Below are positions 1 to 8,517 of a DNA stretch of 64,000 nt, piece after piece (the first letter of the stretch is position 1; each line of letters starts with the position of its first letter). Both the position numbers and the translations under genes were made by a program. The stretch lies in assembly GCA_048463395.1 (NCBI GenBank), contig DBFWPL010000002.1, positions 1 through 64,000 on the forward strand, written 5' to 3'. The notes below the pieces were generated by a model. That model was given only the letters and a program-made list of their open reading frames with translations, made no database searches and had not been told where the DNA came from. This DNA is from JAGAJR01 sp048463395 (GTDB lineage Bacteria; Pseudomonadota; Alphaproteobacteria; RF32; CAG-239).

Positions 1-227
1 GCGTTTTTTTCTTCTTTTTTTGCAGCCTCTTTCGGAGTTTCGTTTTTTTCTTTAGCCGGTTCGTTTTTCTTTTTAATAGGAGAAGGACGGCCGGACAAGC
101 CTAAACGGTGCACTTTCCCGACGATAGAGTTTTTTGATACGCCGAGCCGTTTGCCGATTTCACCGGTAGTTAAACCTTCGTGCCACATTTTTCTGAGGTC
201 TTCGACCATTTCGTCCGTCCAAGCCAT
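1..227 (-). CDS. gcrA: GcrA cell-cycle regulator, C-terminus cut by window edge
   Basis: Alphaproteobacterial GcrA works with RNA polymerase at promoters carrying CcrM-methylated GANTC sites and helps drive S-phase gene expression. The visible 75 codons begin MAWTDEMVEDLRKMWHEG and continue with the family's helix-turn-helix stretch (TTGEIGKRLGVSKNSIVGKV, about residues 20-39), then a basic, low-complexity Lys/Glu linker from about residue 52. A GGGAG ribosome site sits 6-7 bases before the ATG. The protein runs off the left edge, so the C-terminal RNA-polymerase-binding part is not seen. It is transcribed divergently from the DUF4139 gene, and a single GAGTC (GANTC type) lies at 291-295 in the shared upstream region. 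The family call is firm. Confidence 0.93.
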   Translation of the reverse strand, partial: MAWTDEMVEDLRKMWHEGLTTGEIGKRLGVSKNSIVGKVHRLGLSGRPSPIKKKNEPAKEKNETPKEAAKKEEKN

Positions 228-376
228 ATTTATATCTCCCTCGCTAGAACATTAAAAAACTTAAGTTGATATTATGGTAATATTTTTTCCGAGTCTAGTT
301 TTATTAGCATTTTATCACTTTTTTTTTATTTTTTTATAGATTATATTGTTGTCAGTTTCAATTTCGGGAGGTTATT

Positions 377-1816
377 ATGCGTCATATCCATTTTAAATTT
401 TTAACCGTGTTAGGGGCTGCGTTTTTGTCTTTTCCGCTTCAGGCCGCCGATAACGATATTGTAGTCGATAATGACAAAACAGTGGATATGGCAATTAGTA
501 TTTACAACAATAATCTCGCCTTTGTGAAGGATACGCGGGAAGTCAATCTGGACAAAGGTTATAATCGAACGGCATTTGTTGGTGTCGCCAGTCAGATCAG
601 GCCGGAAACGGCAATGCTGTTTGGCAGCGGAATTAAAGTTATTGAACAAAATTATGATTATAACCTGTTGACGCCGCAGAATATTTTAACAGAATCTGTC
701 GGTAAAACGGTTAAGACGGCTTTGTATAACGAAAAGACCGGAGAAACCGTGTTTGATACGGCGAAAATCATTGAGAGCAGTTACGGAGTGCCGATTTTGC
801 AATTCAGTTACGGTATCGAGACCAATTTTCCGGGAAGAGTTATTTATGAAAGCTTGCCGCAGAATTTGAGAGCCAAGCCGACGCTGGTTGTTGATTTAGA
901 AAATGACAAGAAATCCTCAAAAAAACTGGAGTTGGCGTATCTGACCAACGGCGTGAGCTGGAAAGCCGATTACATTGCCGACATTACTGCCGATGACAGG
1001 TTGAATATTAACGGCTGGATTACTTTGAAAAATGAATCGGGCGTGGATTATAAAGATGCCCGCGTGCAGGTTATTGCCGGAAATATTAATCAAGTCAGTG
1101 CGGTTTCCGTTATGCCTCGAATGATGAAGGCTATGGGACGGGCAGCGATGAATGTGAATTATGATGCCGTGGAAACCGCTTCGGTTACGCAGGAGAGTTT
1201 TGCGGATTATTATCTTTATAATCTGCCGATCAGGACATCGATTAACAATAATCAGTCTAAGCAAGTGAGTCTGATTACCAAAGAAAATGTCAAATTTGAA
1301 CGGGAGTATAAATTGACCTCTCCGTTGTATTTGGGGTTGGGAATGGGTGAAAATGACTTTGAAAAACAAAATCCGGACGTGATTTTCAAAATTGAAAACA
1401 AAGCCGCTTCCAACTTGGGCATTCCAATGCCGCAGGGAATTATGCGTTTTTATGAAAACGACAGTAAGGGAAGTCTGCTGTTTGCCGGAGAAAGCAATGT
1501 TCAGCAAACGGCTGTCGGAGAACAAATGAAACTGACAACGGGAAAATCCTTTGATATCTTTGCCAAAGGAAAGGTGGCTAACGTTAAGTCAATTGCCAAA
1601 GATTTGACGGAGGCTGATGTTGAAATTACTTTAAACAATGCAAAAAACGAAGTCGTAACAGTTGTGTTTGAGCAGAATTTCGGCGGAGGCTGGGAGATTG
1701 TTTCCGAAAGTATTAAAGGCGTTAAGAAATCAGCTCATGCCATGGAGTGGAAAGTTGAAGTTCCGGCAAAGGGCAAAACCGTGTTAACCTATAAAGTCAG
1801 ATTGATGAAAAAATAA
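377..1816 (+). CDS. Secreted DUF4139-domain protein
   Basis: This 479-residue protein has an N-terminal signal peptide (hydrophobic core at about residues 8-22, cut near LQAADN), so it is probably exported to the periplasm or outer membrane. The middle carries the hallmark of the DUF4139 family: a stretch like YLTNGVSWKADYIADI followed by LNINGWITLKNESG and VIAGNINQV at about residues 188-240. The C-terminal half looks beta-rich. Members of the family are often called mucoidy-inhibitor-like, but their biochemical role is unknown. The start is set by GGGAGG six bases upstream. The next gene begins directly after its stop codon, so the two are very probably co-transcribed. The family assignment is fairly sure; function is open. 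Confidence 0.8.
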   Translation: MRHIHFKFLTVLGAAFLSFPLQAADNDIVVDNDKTVDMAISIYNNNLAFVKDTREVNLDKGYNRTAFVGVASQIRPETAMLFGSGIKVIEQNYDYNLLTPQNILTESVGKTVKTALYNEKTGETVFDTAKIIESSYGVPILQFSYGIETNFPGRVIYESLPQNLRAKPTLVVDLENDKKSSKKLELAYLTNGVSWKADYIADITADDRLNINGWITLKNESGVDYKDARVQVIAGNINQVSAVSVMPRMMKAMGRAAMNVNYDAVETASVTQESFADYYLYNLPIRTSINNNQSKQVSLITKENVKFEREYKLTSPLYLGLGMGENDFEKQNPDVIFKIENKAASNLGIPMPQGIMRFYENDSKGSLLFAGESNVQQTAVGEQMKLTTGKSFDIFAKGKVANVKSIAKDLTEADVEITLNNAKNEVVTVVFEQNFGGGWEIVSESIKGVKKSAHAMEWKVEVPAKGKTVLTYKVRLMKK

Positions 1817-3061
1817 ATGACCCGGACCTTGCTTAAGATATTATTGGTGTTTTTGTGCTGCTGCTTTGCTGTTGTGCGGCTAAATGCGGCTCCTAAAGAT
1901 TATTCCGATTACTTTGAAATTGATTTGGACAAGGAACTGCCAACTTTGGCCGAATTACAGAAAAAATATGTCATTAATCAGAATTATGATCGGAAATATG
2001 AGTTTTATTGGAATATCGGCAATGTCTTTGACAGTGTGTTCCGGGCGACGATAAGTTCTTACGGGATGAACGAAAAGCGTCTGAAAAACGAAAATGAAGA
2101 GGCGTTGATTGAGATGTTGAACGGCATTCCTCCCGAGTATTATCAATATATCGGGCCGTATCTGCATACGGTTCCGAATATTTCGGAAAAGGTTTTGAAC
2201 ATGCCGGGGATTAAAGAGACGAAAAACCAGTTTCCGAAACGAATCGCTCCACAATTGGCGGATATTGAAGATTTGGAGTTTTTGTCGCCATATTTGTATT
2301 TTGTATTAATGCCGGAAGCTTGGCCCGAATATCATGAAACGACGGAGCGTCCTGCCGTTCCGATTAAGAAAAAACCGAAAGTTGAACATGATGAGAAGTT
2401 TTATTCCCGAGTTAAGGAACTGGTTCCGGTGGAGGAGTTTCTGCCTAATGCTCAAAAGCCAAAATCAGGGATGAGTGATTTGCGGACGATTGAACCGACC
2501 AAAGAAAGTCCGCTGACGTCGGCTGACGTTAAGGCATTTATGGCGACGCTGGATAAAGTTCACGCTTTCGGAAAGCACAATTATAATATTTCGAAGATTT
2601 ATGACGCCGGTTTTTTGTTGGATGCTTGGGAGCAGGAGCATGGCAGCAAGTTATCTTTCAATATGCTTAAGGATGTGGTTAACCCGTGTCAACGTTTGGT
2701 TCAAAAGATACGGATTGCCGGATTGGAAAGAGAGTTCAGGATGAGTATCGCCGAGCAGGGGTTTGACGTGAAAGGTTGGGCGTATACCTGCGACAAGACT
2801 ATAAAAGCTTTTCGCGTTTCCAATATCTCCCGAGCGACGGTCGCTACTATCAAGGCTTATGAAAAAGGGCTTTATGACGGTCATTTTGATCAAATGGGCG
2901 AGAAAAAAGCAATGATGCAGTACCAGGCAATGGAGAGTTTGGTGGAAATGTACAAAGCTCCGCTGAACGATGTTTTTGAGGTTCGAAAGAATCGGGAAGA
3001 GCTTCGGCAAAAACTAAATGGTATGAAGAATCGGATTATAGCGGTGCCGGTTGGTTCTTAA
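1817..3061 (+). CDS. Secreted protein of unknown function
   Basis: I do not recognise this 414-residue protein. Its start codon follows the stop of the DUF4139 gene without a gap, which points to translational coupling and a shared envelope role. The first 25 residues form a signal peptide (basic start, LLKILLVFLCCCFAVV core, cleavage near LNAAPK). The mature part is rich in Tyr, Lys and Glu with a Pro/Lys-rich linker at about residues 175-190, and its C-terminal third looks helical (the segment around residues 350-405 is amphipathic). No catalytic motif or membrane segment was seen after the signal peptide. It could be a partner of the DUF4139 protein; that is inference from spacing only. 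Confidence 0.65.
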   Translation: MTRTLLKILLVFLCCCFAVVRLNAAPKDYSDYFEIDLDKELPTLAELQKKYVINQNYDRKYEFYWNIGNVFDSVFRATISSYGMNEKRLKNENEEALIEMLNGIPPEYYQYIGPYLHTVPNISEKVLNMPGIKETKNQFPKRIAPQLADIEDLEFLSPYLYFVLMPEAWPEYHETTERPAVPIKKKPKVEHDEKFYSRVKELVPVEEFLPNAQKPKSGMSDLRTIEPTKESPLTSADVKAFMATLDKVHAFGKHNYNISKIYDAGFLLDAWEQEHGSKLSFNMLKDVVNPCQRLVQKIRIAGLEREFRMSIAEQGFDVKGWAYTCDKTIKAFRVSNISRATVATIKAYEKGLYDGHFDQMGEKKAMMQYQAMESLVEMYKAPLNDVFEVRKNREELRQKLNGMKNRIIAVPVGS

Positions 3062-3095
3062 CTCTGTGTTTTTACATGTTTTTTTAATTTTTTTG

Positions 3096-3124
3096 TTGCA
3101 TTTCTTTTTGAGAGTGGATATAAC
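3096..3124 (+). promoter_or_regulatory. Likely housekeeping promoter of rpoZ
   Basis: TTGCAT at 3096-3101, a 17-base spacer, then TATAAC at 3119-3124. The -10 matches the sigma-70 consensus at five of six positions. The -35 is of the TTGC type seen at several other promoters in this window. The ATG of rpoZ lies about 46 bases downstream. Confidence 0.5.
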
Positions 3125-3170
3125 ATCTTCCAACCAAGTGGGGTTTAATTTTTAATAAGGTATAAAATAA

Positions 3171-3656
3171 ATGGCACGCGTTACAGTAGAAGATTGTGTT
3201 GATAAAATTCCTAACCGTTATGAACTGCTTATGGTAGCTGCTCAGAGAGCTAAAGATATTGCTTCCGGAGCCCCGATTACCGTTGCTAAAGACAATGATA
3301 AAAATCCGGTTATCGCTCTTCGTGAGATTGCCGATGAGACGGTCAGTATTGAAGAGCTGCAAAAATCCCTGGTTATGGGATTGCAGAAGTATGTTGAGGT
3401 TGAGGAACCTGAGGAAGAGGAACTCGAAATTATGGCCGCCGAAAAAGAATTGGCTGATTTGGACGAACAATTCTCAGGTTTGCTGCTTGACAGCGAAATG
3501 AGCGATACAATGCAGGTTCATGACGATGATGATAATCTGGAACTGGATGTCGAAGGTGCGGATGTTGATTCCGAGGCTTCTTTGGATGATGAAGAAGACA
3601 TTCAGTTTGATGACGGTTTTGACATGGGTGATGATATGGAGGATTTTGAAGAGTAG
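3171..3656 (+). CDS. rpoZ: RNA polymerase omega subunit with long acidic tail
   Basis: Omega assists assembly and stability of RNA polymerase by clamping the beta-prime subunit. The first 60 or so residues carry the family core: MARVTVEDC, then IPNRYELLMVAAQRAKDI and NPVIALREIADE. The protein is 161 residues, longer than the usual compact omega. From about residue 75 the extra part is extremely acidic (runs such as EEPEEEELE and DDDDN, and an Asp/Glu-rich end). Alphaproteobacterial omegas often have some acidic extension, but this one is long. It stands ahead of the (p)ppGpp synthetase/hydrolase gene, the usual rpoZ-rsh neighbourhood, although a terminator and 150 bases separate them here. 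The start has only a weak AAGG-type ribosome site. Confidence 0.93.
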   Translation: MARVTVEDCVDKIPNRYELLMVAAQRAKDIASGAPITVAKDNDKNPVIALREIADETVSIEELQKSLVMGLQKYVEVEEPEEEELEIMAAEKELADLDEQFSGLLLDSEMSDTMQVHDDDDNLELDVEGADVDSEASLDDEEDIQFDDGFDMGDDMEDFEE

Positions 3657-3682
3657 TCTTCATTACTTGCCGTTTGGGAAGG

Positions 3683-3708
3683 GCCCGGATTTAATCCGGG
3701 CTTTTTTG
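3683..3708 (+). terminator. Rho-independent terminator after rpoZ
   Basis: An 8-bp GC-rich stem (GCCCGGAT/ATCCGGGC, three-base loop) at 3683-3701 is followed by six T residues. It lies 27 bases after the rpoZ stop codon. Confidence 0.88.
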
Positions 3709-3808
3709 TGTTTTTAACTAAATTGAAACAACTGTTCTTGTATTTTCATAAGTAATATAATATTCTGGCGATAAATAAGTTTTGGAAAAGAGAGTTGTTG
3801 AATAAAAG

Positions 3809-5956
3809 ATGTTAAGACAATATGAATTGGTTGATTTAGTTAAATCTTATGATCCTGATGCCGATGAAGACGCATTAAACAGGGCGTATGTGTTTGCGAT
3901 GAAAAAACATGGTGCCCAATTGCGGGCTTCCGGGGATCCTTACTACTCTCATCCGGTTGAAGTCGCCGGTATTTTAACAAAATTCAAGCTTGATTCCTCC
4001 TCGATTATCGCCGGACTTCTGCATGATACGGTGGAAGATACGGATACAACGGTTGAAGAAGTTAAAAGTCTGTTTGGCGAGCAGGTGGCTCAGATTGTTG
4101 ACGGTTTAACCAAATTGGCGATGATTGAACAAAAATCCGCCAATAACAAACAGGCGGAAAACTTCCGTAAGCTTTTGCTGGCAATGTCCGAAGATATTCG
4201 CGTTTTGTTGATTAAACTGGCTGACCGTTTGCACAATATGCGGACACTCCATTTTTGCAAGCCGGAGAAAAGAGCCCGCATCGCCAAAGAAACGTTGGAC
4301 ATTTATGCTCCTTTGGCTGAGCGTATCGGTATGCAGGAAGTTAAAAGCGAGTTGGAAGAAATTGCTTTTGCGGAACTGCATAAAGATGCTCATGATTCCA
4401 TTGTTGCCCGTCTGAACTTTTTGCGGGAACAAGGCAGCAACATCGTTCCGAAAATTATTTCCCAATTGCAGAAGGATATGGAAGAAAACGGAATTAAGGC
4501 TTCTGTCAGCGGACGAGAGAAGACACCTTATTCCATTTGGCGGAAAATGCAGCAGAAAAACGCTTCTTTTGAGCAGTTGTCCGATATTATGGCTTTCCGT
4601 ATCACAGTGGATGATATTGCCACCTGTTATCAGGCTTTAGGTATTGTTCACAGCAAGTATCACATGGTGCCGCGGCGTTTCAAAGATTATATTTCCACGC
4701 CGAAGCCAAATGGTTACAAATCTATTCACACAGGTGTTATCGGGCCGGAAAACACTCGTATTGAAATTCAGATACGCACTTACGAAATGCACGAAATCGC
4801 CGAGAAAGGCGTGGCTGCTCACTGGGCTTACAAGCAGGGACAGAAGGCTGAAGGCAAGAATTTCCGCTGGATAAGAGAGCTGTTGGAAATTCTGGAGCAG
4901 GCATCCAATCCGGAAGAGTTCTTGGAAAATACCAAGCTGGAGATGTATAATGATCAGGTGTTCTGTTTTACGCCGAAGGGAGATTTAATCGGACTCCCGG
5001 TCAATTCGACGCCGGTCGATTTTGCTTATGCAGTGCATTCGTCGGTGGGAGATACCTGTGTCGGAGCTAAGATTAACGGGGAAATCCGACCGTTGCGGAC
5101 TGTTTTGCAAAACGGAGATCAGGTCGAAATTCTGACTTCCAAAGCCCAGCATCCGTCAACGGAGTGGGAGCGTTTTGTTGTTACGGGAAAGGCCAAAGCC
5201 GCTATTCGCCGCTATGTTCGGGCTTATAAAAGAGAACAGTTTATTACCTTGGGACAAGAAATTCTGGAACGTCTGTTTAAGGGTGAAAATCTGGAGTTTT
5301 CAGAAAAAGGTCTGGTTAATGTTTTGCAGAATTTTGAGGCGGAATCCATAGATGACGTGTATGCCAAAGTCGGTGAGGGATTAGTTACCGGATGGGATGT
5401 GTTGAAGGCTGTTTATCCGGGATATAAACAATCCAAGCTTGAAAAAGTGGTTAAATCCATTAAGGTTCCAAGTTTCAAAAAGGTTATTAAGAAAGAGCGA
5501 AAGGGCGAACCGTTAAAAATTAAAGGCTTGATTCCGGGAATGGCTGTTCATTTTGCCGGATGCTGCCATCCGCTGCCGGGGGATCGCATTGTCGGTATCG
5601 TTACTACGGGAAAAGGCGTTGCCGTCCATACGATTGACTGTAAATCTTTGGAGAAATATGCGGATGAACCTGAACGCTGGTTGGATATTGCCTGGGGAGA
5701 TGATGCCGAGAATGATATGCATACCGGGCGTTTGAAAATTATGTTAAGTAATGAGCCGGGGTCTTTGGGCGAGTTGTCAAATCTGGTTGCCCGCAATAAC
5801 GGTAATATTTCGAACTTGAATATTGTGTATAGAACGGTTAGTTATTTTGAGTTGCTGGTTGATATTGAAGTGAAGGATTTGAAACATCTTACGGACATTA
5901 TTGCGGCTCTTAAAGCCAGTAAGGTTGTGTCTTACGTTTCCCGAGCCACGCAATAA
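3809..5956 (+). CDS. rsh: Bifunctional (p)ppGpp synthetase/hydrolase (RelA/SpoT family)
   Basis: This 715-residue enzyme makes and degrades (p)ppGpp, the stringent-response alarmone. Domains in order: HD hydrolase (HPVEVAGIL near residue 48 and the metal-binding LLHDTVEDT with His-Asp at 72-73); RelA/SpoT synthetase (RFKDYISTPKPNGYKSIHT at about 289-307); TGS (starting VFCFTPKGDLIGLPV near 384); a cysteine-containing conserved stretch (HFAGCCHPLPGD near 585); and a C-terminal ACT domain at about 637-710. Both active sites look intact, as expected when an alphaproteobacterium has a single long Rsh. The ribosome site is weak. It heads the run DUF2062-acpS-lepB-rnc-era. Confidence 0.96.
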   Translation: MLRQYELVDLVKSYDPDADEDALNRAYVFAMKKHGAQLRASGDPYYSHPVEVAGILTKFKLDSSSIIAGLLHDTVEDTDTTVEEVKSLFGEQVAQIVDGLTKLAMIEQKSANNKQAENFRKLLLAMSEDIRVLLIKLADRLHNMRTLHFCKPEKRARIAKETLDIYAPLAERIGMQEVKSELEEIAFAELHKDAHDSIVARLNFLREQGSNIVPKIISQLQKDMEENGIKASVSGREKTPYSIWRKMQQKNASFEQLSDIMAFRITVDDIATCYQALGIVHSKYHMVPRRFKDYISTPKPNGYKSIHTGVIGPENTRIEIQIRTYEMHEIAEKGVAAHWAYKQGQKAEGKNFRWIRELLEILEQASNPEEFLENTKLEMYNDQVFCFTPKGDLIGLPVNSTPVDFAYAVHSSVGDTCVGAKINGEIRPLRTVLQNGDQVEILTSKAQHPSTEWERFVVTGKAKAAIRRYVRAYKREQFITLGQEILERLFKGENLEFSEKGLVNVLQNFEAESIDDVYAKVGEGLVTGWDVLKAVYPGYKQSKLEKVVKSIKVPSFKKVIKKERKGEPLKIKGLIPGMAVHFAGCCHPLPGDRIVGIVTTGKGVAVHTIDCKSLEKYADEPERWLDIAWGDDAENDMHTGRLKIMLSNEPGSLGELSNLVARNNGNISNLNIVYRTVSYFELLVDIEVKDLKHLTDIIAALKASKVVSYVSRATQ

Positions 5957-5993
5957 AAAGTGAGTTTTATCTATCTGATATTTGGAGGCTGTA

Positions 5994-6548
5994 TTGTTTA
6001 AGAGAAGAAAAAAACAGTCGTTGTTTCGTCGGCTTTTAAATTTAATCTGGCCGAAAAACGGTTGGAAACGGGCATCCAAATATATTCTCCTGAGATTAAA
6101 ACGTTTGAAGGGAACTCCGCGGGAAATTGCGTCAGGAGTTGCCTGCGGCGTGGCAATTTCTTTTACTCCTTTTGTCGGTTTTCATTTTGTTTTGGCGGCA
6201 ATTACCGCATGGTTTATTCGCGGCAATATTCTGGCCAGTGCTTTGGGAACGGCGGCGGGAAATCCGTGGACGTTTCCGTTTATCTGGGTTTCCGTTTTGT
6301 ATACGGGACGTTTTATTTTGGGCGGAACGTATAATGACGACGGAAAAGTGCATTTTATCGAAATTTTTCAAGAGTGCATGCATGCTTTGATTACTTTTGA
6401 TTTCAGGGTTTTTGTTTCGGATGTCTGGCCCGTTCTCTGGCCGATGATGGTTGGTTGCGTTCCGTTTTATTTTGCATCTTGGTTTATTTCGTATTATCTG
6501 ATTAAAAAGGCGTTGGACAGAGTGTCCGACGGAAAAAAGGCAGGGTAG
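5994..6548 (+). CDS. DUF2062 inner-membrane protein
   Basis: A DUF2062 family protein of unknown function. I chose the TTG at 5994 because a GGAGG sits five bases before it and the resulting start, MFKRRKKQSLFRRLL, matches the usual Arg/Lys-rich start of the family; an in-frame TTG twelve bases earlier overlaps that ribosome site. The core shows the conserved GTPREIASGVACGVAISFTPFVGFHF segment in pieces (about residues 40-66), then two or three hydrophobic segments (near 66-80, 95-105 and 145-165). It lies between rsh and acpS, a common position in alphaproteobacteria, and ends one base before acpS starts. Confidence 0.85.
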   Translation: MFKRRKKQSLFRRLLNLIWPKNGWKRASKYILLRLKRLKGTPREIASGVACGVAISFTPFVGFHFVLAAITAWFIRGNILASALGTAAGNPWTFPFIWVSVLYTGRFILGGTYNDDGKVHFIEIFQECMHALITFDFRVFVSDVWPVLWPMMVGCVPFYFASWFISYYLIKKALDRVSDGKKAG

Positions 6549-6549
6549 A

Positions 6550-6957
6550 ATGATTTTAGGTATCGGAAACGATTTATCGAATATTCAAAGAATAGAAAAG
6601 TCTTTGCAGAAATTTGGAGACCGTTTTGTTGAACGGGCGTTTTCGGAAACGGAAAAAAGTGAAATAGTCTTCAGAAAGAAAATCTCGTTGCGGGAATATG
6701 CCTGCAGCGTCGCAAAAAGGTTTGCTGCCAAGGAGGCTTGTTCCAAAGCTTTGGGAACCGGTTTTCGAAACGGGGTGTTTATGCGGGATATTGAGGTTAC
6801 GCATTTGGTGGGCGGGCAGCCTGTTTTGAAGCTTTACAACGGAGCTTTGCGAAGGTTGAACGAGTTGAGCGGCAGCGGAAATGTACGGCTTTATGTAACG
6901 ATGACGGATGATTATCCTTGGGCTCAGGCTTTTGTGATTCTGGAGCTTTTGCCATAA
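6550..6957 (+). CDS. acpS: Holo-[acyl-carrier-protein] synthase
   Basis: AcpS transfers 4'-phosphopantetheine from coenzyme A to apo-acyl carrier protein, activating it for fatty acid synthesis. The 135 residues match the family in length. Visible motifs are the N-terminal MILGIGNDLSNIQRIE (Mg-binding Asp at residue 8), the FSETEK segment near 36, and KRFAAKEACSKALGTGF near 56-72, which holds the second metal-binding Glu. The start overlaps the end of the DUF2062 gene region closely (one base gap), consistent with a shared transcript. Confidence 0.95.
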   Translation: MILGIGNDLSNIQRIEKSLQKFGDRFVERAFSETEKSEIVFRKKISLREYACSVAKRFAAKEACSKALGTGFRNGVFMRDIEVTHLVGGQPVLKLYNGALRRLNELSGSGNVRLYVTMTDDYPWAQAFVILELLP

Positions 6958-7111
6958 AATTTATTTTTTCATTAACTTATCGGATTTTATGGTTGATATA
7001 AAAAAAATAATGTTTAGTATGTGTTTGAATTATTTTAGAAAAAAACACAAGGCGAATGTTTTTTTCCAATATAATGTTTGAGGTTTGTTTATTTAGAAAG
7101 AAGAGATACAG

Positions 7112-7840
7112 ATGGAAAAAGAAGAGAGTTTGGTTGATACTATCAAAACATTGGTTTATGCAATTATTATAGCCATTTTAATCAGAAGTTTTTTGTTTGA
7201 ACCTTTTAAAATTCCATCCGGTTCCATGTATCCGACCCTTTATGTAGGGGATTATCTTTTTGTTTCCAAGTATACTTATGGCTATTCCAAGCACTCCATG
7301 CCGTTCAGCCTACCGTTGTTTGACGGGCGGGTTTGGTCTGATGAACCTAAACGCGGGGATGTTGTTGTGTTTAAATTTCCTCAGGATAATAAGACCGATT
7401 ATATTAAAAGAATTATCGGATTGCCGGGAGATAAAGTTAAGCTGGAAAACGGGCGTTTGTATATAAACGGCAAACTTGTAGAACGGAAAGCCATGGAAGA
7501 TTTTGTTATTCGCGATCAGGCCGGAAATGCCGAGCGGTTTCACCAGTATGTGGAAGTTTTGCCGGAAGGGTTGGAGCATAAAATTTTGGAAGTTTCCGAT
7601 CATGAAAAAGAAGACAATGTTCCGGAGCTGACCGTCCCTCAGGGAAATTACTTTGTAATGGGTGATAACCGCGACAAGTCTGACGACAGTCGCGTAAATG
7701 TCGGTTTTGTTCCTTTTGAGAATTTGGTTGGCAAGGCTCGCGTTTTATTCTTTTCTCATAATAATGACGGAGCTTGGTATAAACCTTGGAGTTGGCCTAA
7801 AAAAGTGCGTTGGGAGCGTCTATTTAATAAGATACGTTAG
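7112..7840 (+). CDS. lepB: Signal peptidase I
   Basis: The enzyme removes signal peptides from exported proteins at the outer face of the inner membrane. A single N-terminal transmembrane helix (about residues 12-28) is followed by the catalytic serine box IPSGSMYPTL with Ser38 and the lysine box DYIKRIIGLPGDKV with the general-base Lys near 102. The later GDNRDKSDDSR box lies near 190. Length 242 is normal for alphaproteobacteria. About 150 bases of AT-rich DNA with a TATAAT at 7070-7075 separate it from acpS, so it may have its own promoter. An AGAAG-type ribosome site precedes the ATG. Confidence 0.96.
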   Translation: MEKEESLVDTIKTLVYAIIIAILIRSFLFEPFKIPSGSMYPTLYVGDYLFVSKYTYGYSKHSMPFSLPLFDGRVWSDEPKRGDVVVFKFPQDNKTDYIKRIIGLPGDKVKLENGRLYINGKLVERKAMEDFVIRDQAGNAERFHQYVEVLPEGLEHKILEVSDHEKEDNVPELTVPQGNYFVMGDNRDKSDDSRVNVGFVPFENLVGKARVLFFSHNNDGAWYKPWSWPKKVRWERLFNKIR

Positions 7841-7851
7841 AGTGTTTCGAC

Positions 7852-8517
7852 ATGAAAACAGAAAATCTGGAAAAAATATTAGGCTATACGTTTAAAAACA
7901 AACAACTGTTGGTGCAGGCGGTAACGCACAGCAGTCATACTTCCAAGTTGACGGAAAATTATGAACGGTTGGAGTTTTTGGGAGACCGGGTTTTGGGCGT
8001 GGCGATTGCCAGTCTGCTGTATAAAATGTTTCCGAATGAGCCGGAGGGAAGCCTTTCTCAGCGGCATACAGGATTGGTATGTAAAGAAACCGTGGCAGAA
8101 GTTGCTTTAACGCTTAGTCTTGATAAATATATGATTGTTGCAAATGAGGAAATCAGAGAAAATGAAAATGTCCTGTGTGATGTTTGTGAGGCGGTTATTG
8201 GAGCCATCTTTATTGATGCAGGTTGTGATGTGGCTGTTAATTTTGTAAACAACCATTGGAAAGAGTTAATAGATAAGAATGTTGCTCCGCCCAAAGATGC
8301 CAAAACGCTTTTGCAGGAAGTGGCTCATAGTTTGGGACTGGGAAATCCGGTCTATAAGCTTGTCCGCAGGGAAGGCAGCGAGCATGAACCGGTGTTCTTT
8401 ATGTCGGTAAGTCTAAACGGAGTTGCTGATCAGGAAGGCGAAGGGCGTAATAAAAAATTGGCTGAGCAGGGAGCTGCGGCCAAGATGTTGGATTTTCTGG
8501 GGAAAAAACATGGCTGA
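7852..8517 (+). CDS. rnc: Ribonuclease III
   Basis: RNase III cleaves double-stranded RNA, processing rRNA precursors and some mRNAs. The signature ERLEFLGDRVLG is at residues 38-49 with the catalytic acidic residues in place; the second acidic pair is in CDVCEAVIGAIFIDAG near 110-125. A double-stranded RNA-binding domain occupies about residues 150-220 (DAKTLLQEVAHSLG, then the KKLAEQGAAAKML helix). Length 221 is typical. It starts 11 bases after lepB and its last eight bases overlap the start of era, an arrangement that suggests coupled translation. Confidence 0.96.
   Translation: MKTENLEKILGYTFKNKQLLVQAVTHSSHTSKLTENYERLEFLGDRVLGVAIASLLYKMFPNEPEGSLSQRHTGLVCKETVAEVALTLSLDKYMIVANEEIRENENVLCDVCEAVIGAIFIDAGCDVAVNFVNNHWKELIDKNVAPPKDAKTLLQEVAHSLGLGNPVYKLVRREGSEHEPVFFMSVSLNGVADQEGEGRNKKLAEQGAAAKMLDFLGKKHG

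Noticed and set aside
291..295. GAGTC (GANTC) site upstream of gcrA as a CcrM switch
   Set aside because: One site is expected by chance at this length; nothing else supports a methylation-controlled promoter.
917..1525. Long minus-strand frame inside the DUF4139 gene
   Set aside because: Shadow of the plus-strand gene; no ribosome site and biased composition.
8423..8509. Longer era reading starting inside rnc
   Set aside because: It would add 29 residues foreign to Era; the ATG at 8510 gives the standard N-terminus.
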